Source: Clostridiales bacterium UBA1777
Lineage (GTDB): Bacteria; Bacillota; Clostridia; Oscillospirales; Oscillospiraceae
Assembly: GCA_002315275.1 (NCBI GenBank)
Contig: DCGN01000031.1
Span: forward strand, 1 to 9,917
Reading direction: 5' to 3'
DNA: 9,917 nt
A program made the translations under genes and the position numbers. This document shows positions 1 through 6,560 of the stretch, piece by piece; positions within the stretch are counted from its first letter, which is position 1; the number at the start of each line of letters is the position of its first letter. Below the pieces are notes generated by a model. The model was not told the DNA's origin. It ran no database searches and saw nothing but the letters and a program-made list of their open reading frames with translations.

Positions 1-240
1 GTCGCGAAGCGACAGAGGGAGGGGCGGGCAAAGGTCCCCAGTGCGCACACTGGGCGGAGAGGTCGAGCCCCTCCGGCATCACGCGGCCTTTCGACCTCTC
101 AGTCACCTTCGGTGACAGCTCCCCTGATCGCAGGGGAGCCTTGAGGCTTTGCGGACTCGCTGCGCTCGTCCCTACGGGGTTGGTGCGATATATGCAGCGA
201 AGCACAGGCCGCGAGCGGTCTGTGCTTCGTACTGTTCTTA
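1..240. repeat. Mosaic of palindromes, probable dispersed intergenic repeat
   Basis: No gene is visible here; the stretch is a chain of perfect inverted repeats. They are GTCGC/GCGAC (1-13), CCCAGTG/CACTGGG (37-54), GAGAGGTCGA/TCGACCTCTC (57-66 with 91-100), GTCACC/GGTGAC around TTC (102-116), GCTCCCCTG/CAGGGGAGC (118-139) and CGAAGCACAG/CTGTGCTTCG (198-229). The 100-145 block resembles intergenic repeats that I recall as common in gut Oscillospiraceae/Ruminococcaceae genomes; that is memory, not a search. The arrangement suggests an element that folds as RNA or single-stranded DNA. A second copy is not present in this window, so dispersal is inferred. Confidence 0.6.
198..229 (-). terminator. 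Hairpin downstream of the GAF-ABC gene, possible terminator
   Basis: The perfect 10-bp arms CGAAGCACAG (198-207) and CTGTGCTTCG (220-229) enclose a 12-nt centre that itself contains a partly complementary GCCGC/GCGGT pair. The hairpin begins 20 bp past the stop codon of the minus-strand GAF-ABC gene, where a terminator would be expected. There is no T-run after it in either direction, so it is not a textbook intrinsic terminator. It may instead be the outer part of the repeat element or an mRNA 3'-end stabiliser. Confidence 0.35.
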
Positions 241-248
241 TTTATATA

Positions 249-1457
249 TCACCACACGAGCTCCTCCGCGTGGACGGGATGGCGGTTCACCGTCACCTCG
301 TACACCTGCCCGTTCCTCATGCGCACTACCCTATCAGCCATGCGCGTGATCTCCTCGTTATGCGTGACCATCACCATCGTCGTCCCCGTATGGATGATCT
401 TCTCGAGCACCTTCAGCACCTCTATACTCGTCGTATAGTCAAGCGCGGCCGTCGGCTCGTCGGCAAAGATCAGCTTCGGCTTCTTGATCAGCGCGCGGGC
501 AATCGATATTCTCTGTTGCTGTCCTCCCGAGAGCTGAGAGGGATAGCTGTTCGCCCTGCTCAGAAGCCCCACCATGTCAAGCACCTCATCGGCATCCATC
601 GGATCGTCCACAAGCTCGCCGATAAGGTCAAGATTCTGCCGCGCCGTTAGATTCGGCATCAGGTTATAGCTCTGGAAGATGAAGCCGATATTCTTTCTGC
701 GGAACATCGTCATCTCCTCGTCACTCGCGTGGGTAATGTCCTTCCCCATGAACTCAACGAAGCCCTCGTCCGCCTCGTCCATGCCGCCGAGGATGTTCAG
801 CAGAGTGGACTTGCCGCAGCCGGACTCGCCGAGCAGCACGAGGAACTCGCCGTCATATACGTCAAGGTTAACGCCCTTGAGCACCTGCGAGGTGACCGTT
901 CCGCGCAGGAACGAGCGCTTCACGCCGCGCACCTTCATAACGGTCTCCGGGTTCTCCGCTGCCTTTTGGAACTGCGGCGCCTCCGCGATGTCCATCGCCA
1001 TCATGAGCGCGAGGATCTCGCACACGTCCGCCGTCTCCGCGTTTATCTCCCCGGTGGATATCATCTGCAGAACGCCGACCGCCTTATCGTCCACCGAAAG
1101 CGGGATGCACAGCATCGCGCCGATATTCACGCCGACGAGCGCCATGTCCGTGAAAACGTCCTGCCCCTTCTTATACTGCAGGCGGCGCACGCTCTCCCCC
1201 GTGCTGAAGCATTTGCCGATATCACCGTCCTTCGGCGCATGCGTGCGGGAGGTAAAGTCCGTCGGCGCGAGCCAATAGTACGGGTGCAGGAGCTTGTCAA
1301 GCTCGTTGAAATACCACACCACCGCGTACTGCACGCCGCACTCGGAGGTGATGATGCGAAGCGATGCCTTCAGCGCGTCCTCGATAGTGTCAGCCTTGTT
1401 GACCTGAGAGCGGATATCGCCTATTACCTTGTAAGTCTTCAGCATGTTGTTGTTCAT
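249..1457 (-). CDS. GAF domain fused to LolD/MacB-type ABC transporter ATPase
   Basis: A 402-residue cytoplasmic protein with two parts. Residues ~20-160 look like a GAF sensor domain (small-ligand or redox sensing). Residues ~172-395 are a complete ABC ATPase: Walker A GESGCGKS (210-217), Q-loop Gln262, signature LSGGQQQR (309-316), Walker B LIFADEP (329-335) and switch His366 in MVTHN. The ATPase part resembles the LolD/MacB/FtsE class, which normally drives a separate permease. None is visible here: upstream is a phosphatase and downstream only a repeat. The start is supported by GGGAGAA 5 nt upstream. The gene lies 82 bp behind the phosphatase gene with no terminator-like hairpin seen between them, so co-transcription is likely. 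The ATPase assignment is firm; the GAF call is good; the transported substrate, or whether it transports at all, is unknown. Confidence 0.9.
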   Translation of the reverse strand: MNNNMLKTYKVIGDIRSQVNKADTIEDALKASLRIITSECGVQYAVVWYFNELDKLLHPYYWLAPTDFTSRTHAPKDGDIGKCFSTGESVRRLQYKKGQDVFTDMALVGVNIGAMLCIPLSVDDKAVGVLQMISTGEINAETADVCEILALMMAMDIAEAPQFQKAAENPETVMKVRGVKRSFLRGTVTSQVLKGVNLDVYDGEFLVLLGESGCGKSTLLNILGGMDEADEGFVEFMGKDITHASDEEMTMFRRKNIGFIFQSYNLMPNLTARQNLDLIGELVDDPMDADEVLDMVGLLSRANSYPSQLSGGQQQRISIARALIKKPKLIFADEPTAALDYTTSIEVLKVLEKIIHTGTTMVMVTHNEEITRMADRVVRMRNGQVYEVTVNRHPVHAEELVW

Positions 1458-1539
1458 AGCGTTTCTCCCATATTCACAGCTCGTTTATAAGCCGATACGG
1501 CCTCTTATCCGTCAGCGCGAGCACCGTTTTTGCCTTTTG

Positions 1540-2994
1540 TTATTGATATCTGAGCACGAGCGTCGTTATATCGTCAGCCGGGTCAGCCTTGCCGACAAAG
1601 TCTGCAACCTGCTTTCTAAGGCCCGTGTTGAGCCCGTCCGCAGTCAGCGCTCTTCCGTCGAACGCCGCGTTCAGCCCTTCTAAAAGCCGCTGCCTGCCGT
1701 ACATTTCATCGCCGCTGTTTCTCGCCTCGGTGATGCCGTCGGTATACTGGAGGACGATGTCCCCGCTCCCGAGCTGAAGCTCCTGCTCCGGGAACTTCAT
1801 ATCCCTGCGCACGCCGAGCGCGATGCCGTGCTTTTCGCTTATGCGCGTAAAGCAGCCGGAGCCGCGCTTGAGCAGCGGGTCCTCGTGGCCTCCGTTCGCG
1901 GAGACGAGCCTTCCGCTCGCGATGTCGAGGATGCCGAGCCACACGGTCACGAACATGAGCTTTTTGTTGTTCTCGCTCAGGCTGTTGTTGACGGCGTAGA
2001 GTATCTCGCCCGGTGTTCTGCCCGGAGCGAACGCGCTGCGCAGCTTCTCCTTGGCGGACATCATAAACATCGCCGCGGGTACGCCCTTGCCGGACACGTC
2101 CGCAATGACGAGCGCGAGATGCGTTTCATCGATCATCATGAAATCGTAGAAATCTCCGCCGGCCTCTTTTGCCGCCGTCATGCTCGCGGCCAGCTCGAAG
2201 TTATACTTTCCGTTGACGCTTGACAGCGGAGGCAGCGCATTTGCCTGCAGGTCTCCGGCGAATTTGAGCTCGGTGCTGAGCTTTGTTCTGTCGGCGGTTT
2301 GCTTTGCCTGCCTGATGAGCATATCAAATCCGTACTCTGTGATGGCAATGGCTATGACGAACAGTATAACAGAAACAAGCAGCCTCGGCAAATATCCGAG
2401 CAGCATCATCTTTTCGGTATACTCCGCATTTCTGAAGCCGTACTCCACAAGCGTCTGCTTCAAGGTGCCGTGAACCGTCAGCACTGTTCCGTCCGGAACG
2501 GCAACGTGGTTATTGTCGAGCAGAGAAAGCTTGAACGATCCGATAAAAGATGAGCACCCGAAGGCAATCATCGATGAGATATAGGTTATCACGGTCGTCT
2601 TCTTGGAAAAATAAAGGGAAGCCATCATTATAGGCGCGACCGTAAGCAGTACGGAATTGTAATTCGTTGTGAGATCGGCCCACACGGCAACGAGAGTAAT
2701 GCCCGTCAGATTGATCCACTTCAAAACGCGCTGCGGAAACGCCCCGGAGATATATGCAAGGATCGGTATGATGCAGCTCAACGCGGCAAATACATAGGTT
2801 ATCCATTTTTCGCTTCTGTCTCCGAGCTTGAAAAATCCCAGCTCGTTAAGAGCCGCGTTCAGCAAAACAATGATCAATCCCGCGCAGAATATATAAACAG
2901 CCAGCTTGTTTGCTCTTTTCTCATTTTCCTGCAATACTGCCATGATCAGGCTTTCATCGGTACTCTCGGGTTTTTTATTTCTCTTTGCGCTCAT
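1540..2994 (-). CDS. Membrane-anchored PP2C/SpoIIE-family serine phosphatase (RsbU-like)
   Basis: A 484-residue protein with a hydrophobic N-terminal half and a C-terminal phosphatase. Residues ~30-225 hold about six membrane segments, the last near 203-220. A short linker leads to a SpoIIE/RsbU-type PP2C domain (~240-484) with metal-binding motifs GGDFYDF (279-285), IADVSGKG (297-304), YTDGITEARN (417-426) and a terminal DDITTLVLRY (474-483). Family members dephosphorylate anti-anti-sigma (STAS) proteins in partner-switching pathways. The reading frame is open to an ATG at 3048, but the start at 2994 is preferred: it has GGGAGG 6 nt upstream, and the likely promoter -10 box (3051-3056) would leave the farther ATG upstream of the mRNA. 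The usual ANAGH motif reads ANGGHEDP here. The sensory half resembles no named sensor I can identify; the partner proteins are not in the window. Confidence 0.92.
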   Translation of the reverse strand: MSAKRNKKPESTDESLIMAVLQENEKRANKLAVYIFCAGLIIVLLNAALNELGFFKLGDRSEKWITYVFAALSCIIPILAYISGAFPQRVLKWINLTGITLVAVWADLTTNYNSVLLTVAPIMMASLYFSKKTTVITYISSMIAFGCSSFIGSFKLSLLDNNHVAVPDGTVLTVHGTLKQTLVEYGFRNAEYTEKMMLLGYLPRLLVSVILFVIAIAITEYGFDMLIRQAKQTADRTKLSTELKFAGDLQANALPPLSSVNGKYNFELAASMTAAKEAGGDFYDFMMIDETHLALVIADVSGKGVPAAMFMMSAKEKLRSAFAPGRTPGEILYAVNNSLSENNKKLMFVTVWLGILDIASGRLVSANGGHEDPLLKRGSGCFTRISEKHGIALGVRRDMKFPEQELQLGSGDIVLQYTDGITEARNSGDEMYGRQRLLEGLNAAFDGRALTADGLNTGLRKQVADFVGKADPADDITTLVLRYQ

Positions 2995-3050
2995 TACGCA
3001 CCTCCCCACCGCGCGAAGCCACGCCGCAGACATTTTTTCATATTGCAATC

Positions 3051-3079
3051 AGTATAACAAATGCAGCGGTAAAACTCAA
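3051..3079 (-). promoter_or_regulatory. Sigma-A-type promoter for the phosphatase/GAF-ABC unit
   Basis: Read on the minus strand, TTGAGT (3079-3074) is followed by a 17-bp spacer and TATACT (3056-3051). Both boxes are close to consensus at ideal spacing. Transcription would begin near 3044, giving a ~50-nt leader to the ATG at 2994. This also argues against the longer phosphatase reading frame. Confidence 0.7.
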
Positions 3080-3133
3080 GTGATTCCCCGCTTCTTTTGA
3101 TGCCGCGCACAGATGCAGAAAAACCGGGCAGTT

Positions 3134-3169
3134 GAAAATGGCACCTCGCCAAAGCAAGATGCCGTTTTT
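3134..3169 (-). terminator. Intrinsic terminator after the EutH-like gene (possibly bidirectional)
   Basis: On the minus strand GGCATCTTGC and GCGAGGTGCC form a 10-bp stem (two G-U pairs) with a TTTG loop. It is preceded by AAAAAC and followed by ATTTTC. It starts about 10 bp past the EutH stop codon, so it closes the four-gene operon. On the plus strand the same stem is followed by GTTTTTG, so it could stop transcription in both directions and insulate the phosphatase promoter. The T-run is short (4), so efficiency is uncertain. Confidence 0.75.
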
Positions 3170-3177
3170 GCTGTATA

Positions 3178-4293
3178 TCATTGTCCTTTTGCGGCTATGG
3201 CGGCGCTATCTTCGTCCAGCTTCGCAATGCCCTTCGAGAACAAAGCGCACAGCGCGAGCGAAAGGATCCCGCCGAATATCTTGCCCGCTATCATAGGCGT
3301 GATATACGCCGGCTCTACTCCGGCCGTAAAGCCGAGATGGTCTCCGAGAGCCGCGGCGGCACACACAAAAAATGCGCAGTTGCAGACCTTGCCGCGTGAG
3401 TTCATGTCTTTCAGCGATTTTAACGTCAATATCCCGTTGCAGAGCGTGAGTATAAGCCCCGCCGAGGAGACAACATCGAGTCCCACCTTGCCGCCGATGA
3501 ATTCAAGCGGCCGCTTCAGCAGCCTTATCAGCAGCGTAAGTATCGGCATCATGCCCATCAGCACAACGGCAATGCTGCCGACGATGCTCATGCCCTCCCC
3601 CACGGGATCCATCCCCGGGATCAGCACCACGCCCGTGAGCGATTCGAAGCCCGCCGCCGCAAGTCCGAGCGTTGCTATCACGCTTACGGCGCGGCCGAAC
3701 ACCCCGCAGCATTTCAGCATGATGCCCGGGATGAGCTTCAGCCCTGCCGCAAACAGCACCGACAAAACGGCGATCGGAACCGTGTTCGGCAGTATCACGC
3801 CGAGGGGTATCCCAGCGACGATGCCACCGAGCACCGAGCCGAACGGCACACATATAAGGCCGATCAGCGAGCCGTACAGGAAGTACGGATGATTCTTTTT
3901 ATCTATGAGGTTGATGCCTACCGGAAGCGTAAACGTGAGCGTACAGCCGAACATGGAGGCCACGATCAGGCCGGAATATTTCGCGGCAAGCTCGTTCTCC
4001 GCCAGAGCCATCGCAAGCGGATAGCCGCCGGTATCGTTCGGCAGTATCGCGCCGATCAAGGACGGGTCGCACCCTATCGCCTTCAGTGCGGGAGCAACCG
4101 CGGGGCCGATAACGTTCGCCGCGACAGGAGCGAGGCAAATAAGCCCCACCATCGACACCGCAAGCGGGCCCATTATATTCAGCCCTTCCTCGAACTGCTC
4201 TCCGAGACCGAATCTGTTCCCGATCATGCGGTCTATTGCACCGAGGAGAATGCCCGCGGCTGATATCCATATGATTATCTGGTCAAAACGCAT
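3178..4293 (-). CDS. eutH: EutH-family (ethanolamine permease-like) membrane transporter
   Basis: A 371-residue, highly hydrophobic protein with about 10 membrane segments. It matches remembered EutH sequence features along its length: QFEEGLNIMGPLA (33-45), the PNDTGGYPLA region (85-94), LIPGMDP (224-230), RGKVCNCAF (300-308) and ALGDHLGF (315-322). It is somewhat shorter than enterobacterial EutH (~408 residues). EutH proteins carry ethanolamine across the inner membrane. No ethanolamine ammonia-lyase, shell protein or eut regulator is present in this window; instead it is the last gene of an operon with an M20 amidohydrolase 36 bp upstream. The start is set by AAGGAAA 7 nt before the ATG. 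Family membership is confident, but the substrate may be ethanolamine or another small amine, and the direction of transport is not known. Confidence 0.85.
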   Translation of the reverse strand: MRFDQIIIWISAAGILLGAIDRMIGNRFGLGEQFEEGLNIMGPLAVSMVGLICLAPVAANVIGPAVAPALKAIGCDPSLIGAILPNDTGGYPLAMALAENELAAKYSGLIVASMFGCTLTFTLPVGINLIDKKNHPYFLYGSLIGLICVPFGSVLGGIVAGIPLGVILPNTVPIAVLSVLFAAGLKLIPGIMLKCCGVFGRAVSVIATLGLAAAGFESLTGVVLIPGMDPVGEGMSIVGSIAVVLMGMMPILTLLIRLLKRPLEFIGGKVGLDVVSSAGLILTLCNGILTLKSLKDMNSRGKVCNCAFFVCAAAALGDHLGFTAGVEPAYITPMIAGKIFGGILSLALCALFSKGIAKLDEDSAAIAAKGQ

Positions 4294-4329
4294 AGCTCTG
4301 TTTCCTTTTCCGTGGATAGGACACGGGTC

Positions 4330-5508
4330 TTATTTCTCAACGGGCTTGTATTCGCAGGCGAAGGCGGCGTAGGTAGCTGAGCCGACCTCCATCGCCGATT
4401 CATCAAACACGAAGTTGGGGCTGTGAAGATTGTACTTGAGTCCGTCAAATCTGCAGCCTACCCATCCGAATACCGACGGAATGCTTTCACCGTAATAGCT
4501 GAAGTCTTCGCTGCCGAGTGCCAAAGGAAGCTCTTTCTGAACAGCCTCTTCGCCGTACATCGAGGCCAGCGCCTTTCTTGCCTGCGCCGCATATTCGGGG
4601 CTGCTTCCCGTGCACGGAACGAGCTCGATAAACTCGACCTCTGCCTCGCAGCCGTATATAAAGCAGCTGCCCTCTGCTATCTTCCTGATACGCTCGTGGG
4701 CTATCTGCTGAGACTCGCGGTCAAACCAGCGGATATTGCCGCAGACCTCTCCGCTGTCCGGTATGATATTCATCGCCGTGCCGCATTGGATATATCCCAC
4801 GGTAAGCACGAGCGGTATATCACCGCGGAGCGACAGGCTCTTCACCTGATGGATAGCGTCAACGATAGAGGTGCAGGCCGGAATAGGATCGCAGCAGCGC
4901 TCCGGCTGAGATCCGTGGCCTCCTCTGCCCTTCACGCGGACGATATACTTGTCGGCACCCGCCATCAACGGGCCGTCCTTCAGTCCGACCTGTCCGGCAG
5001 GCGTATCCGGCCAGATATGCGAGCCGTATATCACGTCCACGCCCTCAAGCGCGTTCCCGGCGATCATGTGCTTTGCGCCGGAGCCCAATTCTTCGGCGGG
5101 CTGGAATATGAACACAGTATTGTTAGGTCTATTTTTCAGCGATGTAAGTATCTTTGCCGCAGCAAGAAGCATCGCCGCATGCGTGTCATGGCCGCAGGCG
5201 TGCATTTTGCCGTCGACCTTTGAAGCGAAGGGCAGGCCCGTAAGCTCCTTCAAGGGAAGCGCATCGATATCCGCGCGCAGAGCAACGGTATATCCGCCGG
5301 GCTCGGTTGCCGGAAGCGTGCCGACAGTACCCGTCTCCCCTACTGCTCTCCAGGATATGCCCATCTTGTCAAGCTCGCGGCGTATCAGCGCGGCAGTCTC
5401 ATGCTCCTGCATGCCAAGCTCCGGATTCTGATGGATAGTTCTGCGGATTTGCACCGCATAGTCAAAGTATTTTGCGGCAAGCCCTCTTATCTCTTCGTAT
5501 ATATCCAT
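4330..5508 (-). CDS. M20-family metal-dependent amidohydrolase (aminoacylase/hippuricase-like)
   Basis: A 392-residue cytoplasmic hydrolase of the M20 (M20D-type) family. Such enzymes cleave N-acyl amino acids, hippurate, indole-acetyl conjugates or dipeptide-like amides at a two-metal site. The expected ligands are visible: Cys105 and His107 in HACGHD, Glu139-Glu140 in QPAEE, His164 in GSHIWP, and His362 in LHSPNF. GRGGHGSQPE (194-203) and GTAMNIIPD (243-251) mark the dimerisation lid, and GSEDFSYY (332-339) is also typical. The length is normal for the family and no lesion is seen. The start has GAGGAA 5 nt upstream. It lies 88 bp behind the alpha/beta hydrolase and 36 bp ahead of the EutH-like gene, so it is part of that operon. 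Class assignment is strong; the exact substrate cannot be read from sequence. Confidence 0.92.
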   Translation of the reverse strand: MDIYEEIRGLAAKYFDYAVQIRRTIHQNPELGMQEHETAALIRRELDKMGISWRAVGETGTVGTLPATEPGGYTVALRADIDALPLKELTGLPFASKVDGKMHACGHDTHAAMLLAAAKILTSLKNRPNNTVFIFQPAEELGSGAKHMIAGNALEGVDVIYGSHIWPDTPAGQVGLKDGPLMAGADKYIVRVKGRGGHGSQPERCCDPIPACTSIVDAIHQVKSLSLRGDIPLVLTVGYIQCGTAMNIIPDSGEVCGNIRWFDRESQQIAHERIRKIAEGSCFIYGCEAEVEFIELVPCTGSSPEYAAQARKALASMYGEEAVQKELPLALGSEDFSYYGESIPSVFGWVGCRFDGLKYNLHSPNFVFDESAMEVGSATYAAFACEYKPVEK

Positions 5509-5519
5509 TGTTCTTCCTC

Positions 5520-5534
5520 ATTATACGGTATAAT
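5520..5534. promoter_or_regulatory. 15-bp palindrome before the amidohydrolase gene
   Basis: ATTATACGGTATAAT is a perfect 7-1-7 inverted repeat that directly abuts the Shine-Dalgarno GAGGAA of the M20 gene. It contains TATAAT on both strands, but a promoter using it would start inside the ribosome binding site and no -35 box is well placed. An operator or RNA-level element is possible; function is unproven. Confidence 0.3.
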
Positions 5535-5540
5535 ATGACC

Positions 5541-5574
5541 GTTGCTTCCCCAAAGATAATATAGGGGAAGCAAC
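5541..5574. repeat. Intercistronic hairpin between the alpha/beta hydrolase and M20 genes
   Basis: The perfect 11-bp arms GTTGCTTCCCC (5541-5551) and GGGGAAGCAAC (5564-5574) enclose a 12-nt AT-rich loop. There is no T-run after it on either strand, so it is unlikely to be a full intrinsic terminator. It could be an mRNA processing or stabilising stem that tunes relative expression of the flanking genes. Confidence 0.6.
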
Positions 5575-5596
5575 AGTCGGTTTATTGTGATGCAGA

Positions 5597-6469
5597 TTAC
5601 TTGTCGTAATGCTTGTCGATAAAGCTCTTCAGTATCGGGAATACGAGCTCGGGGCAATCGGCAAATACTTCGTGTGATGCGCCGGGTATTATATGGAACT
5701 CTGCTCCGGGAATCGCCTCTGCTATCTCCTCGTTTGCGGCTACGTCACAGATGAAGTCCTGCTCGCCTGCCATAACGAGGCAAGGCAGATCGACCTTCTT
5801 CAGGTCGGGAATAAGGTCAAAGCTTGCAAGCTCTCCCATGAACTGATAGCTGACGACCTCATCGCTCATGATTGCGCGCATCTGCCCGTCAATAGCGGCC
5901 TGACCCTTGAACTTACCCTTGCCGTGATACAGCGGCAGCATCTTCTCGAGGTACTCATGGAAGGTTATCTTGCCGGTCTGCAGAGCACCGGTAGTCCATA
6001 TCTCATACTGCTCGGGAGTGCCGTACTCGGTGATATGATTTGCAACGCGCTCGTTTGCAATGCCTGCGGAATTGGCGGCAGTGCAGATTATCATTGCACC
6101 GTACAGATGCTCGGGATGGTGCGCTGCGTAGTACTGCGCCTTCATTCCGCCGTAGGACTGGCCGAGAATAAACACCTTCTCAAGGCCGAGATACTCGCGC
6201 AGGGCCTCGATGTCCTCAACGTTCTGCTTGATGCTGTTGGTATTATAGTCGATGTGCTCGCTGCGGCCGCAGTTGCGGTCATCAATATAGATGAGCTGGC
6301 AGTACTCGGACAGCGGAGAAAGGTCGGGCATAAAATGCGTATGGTCGCCTCCGGGGCCGCCATGCATCACCAGACACACGGGCTTCTCGCGCATTACGGG
6401 GCCGTCTGGAACGAACTGCAGGCCCTCTACATCAAAGAATATCTTATAACCGTTAACATTTGCAAACAT
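5597..6469 (-). CDS. Alpha/beta hydrolase, proline iminopeptidase-like
   Basis: A 290-residue serine hydrolase of the alpha/beta-fold, most like proline iminopeptidases and related amide or ester hydrolases. The oxyanion motif HGGPGG is at 36-41, DDRNCGRS at 63-70 (the iminopeptidase DQRGCGRS position), and the nucleophile elbow GQSYGG at 103-108 with Ser105. The likely acid is Asp238 in GEQDFICD, and the base is His266 in GASHEVF. There is no signal peptide, so it acts in the cytoplasm. The start follows an A-rich Shine-Dalgarno (GGGAAAAAA) and lies 91 bp behind the symporter gene. HGGPGG favours peptidase or amidase use, but many family members act on other substrates, so the specific activity is open. 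Confidence 0.88.
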   Translation of the reverse strand: MFANVNGYKIFFDVEGLQFVPDGPVMREKPVCLVMHGGPGGDHTHFMPDLSPLSEYCQLIYIDDRNCGRSEHIDYNTNSIKQNVEDIEALREYLGLEKVFILGQSYGGMKAQYYAAHHPEHLYGAMIICTAANSAGIANERVANHITEYGTPEQYEIWTTGALQTGKITFHEYLEKMLPLYHGKGKFKGQAAIDGQMRAIMSDEVVSYQFMGELASFDLIPDLKKVDLPCLVMAGEQDFICDVAANEEIAEAIPGAEFHIIPGASHEVFADCPELVFPILKSFIDKHYDK

Positions 6470-6487
6470 AGTTTTTTCCCTTTCTGA

Positions 6488-6509
6488 ATAACATTTTCTA
6501 TAACATTTT
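6488..6509. repeat. Short tandem direct repeat ATAACATTTT
   Basis: Two copies of ATAACATTTT (6488-6497 and 6500-6509), 12 bp apart, lie just upstream of the alpha/beta hydrolase ribosome binding site. A weak TTCCCG/CGGGAA inverted repeat sits nearby at 6515-6539. Either could be a leader element or chance in AT-rich spacer. Confidence 0.4.
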
Positions 6510-6560
6510 TTATTTTCCCGTCGACTTTTACGCCGGGAACTGTATTACTGAGGCTGTATG

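Noticed and set aside
729..1490. 253-codon plus-strand reading frame opposite the GAF-ABC gene
   Set aside because: Antisense shadow of a gene with clear ABC motifs; its protein is rich in His/Arg/Leu and matches nothing.
2995..3048. 18-residue N-terminal extension of the phosphatase
   Set aside because: It would start upstream of the predicted transcription start, while ATG 2994 has a strong GGGAGG site.
5520..5534. Promoter with TATAAT directly before the M20 gene
   Set aside because: The start point would fall within the Shine-Dalgarno and no suitable -35 box is found at 16-18 bp.
5693..6487. 264-codon plus-strand frame opposite the alpha/beta hydrolase
   Set aside because: Antisense shadow; the minus strand carries the catalytic motifs and a ribosome binding site.
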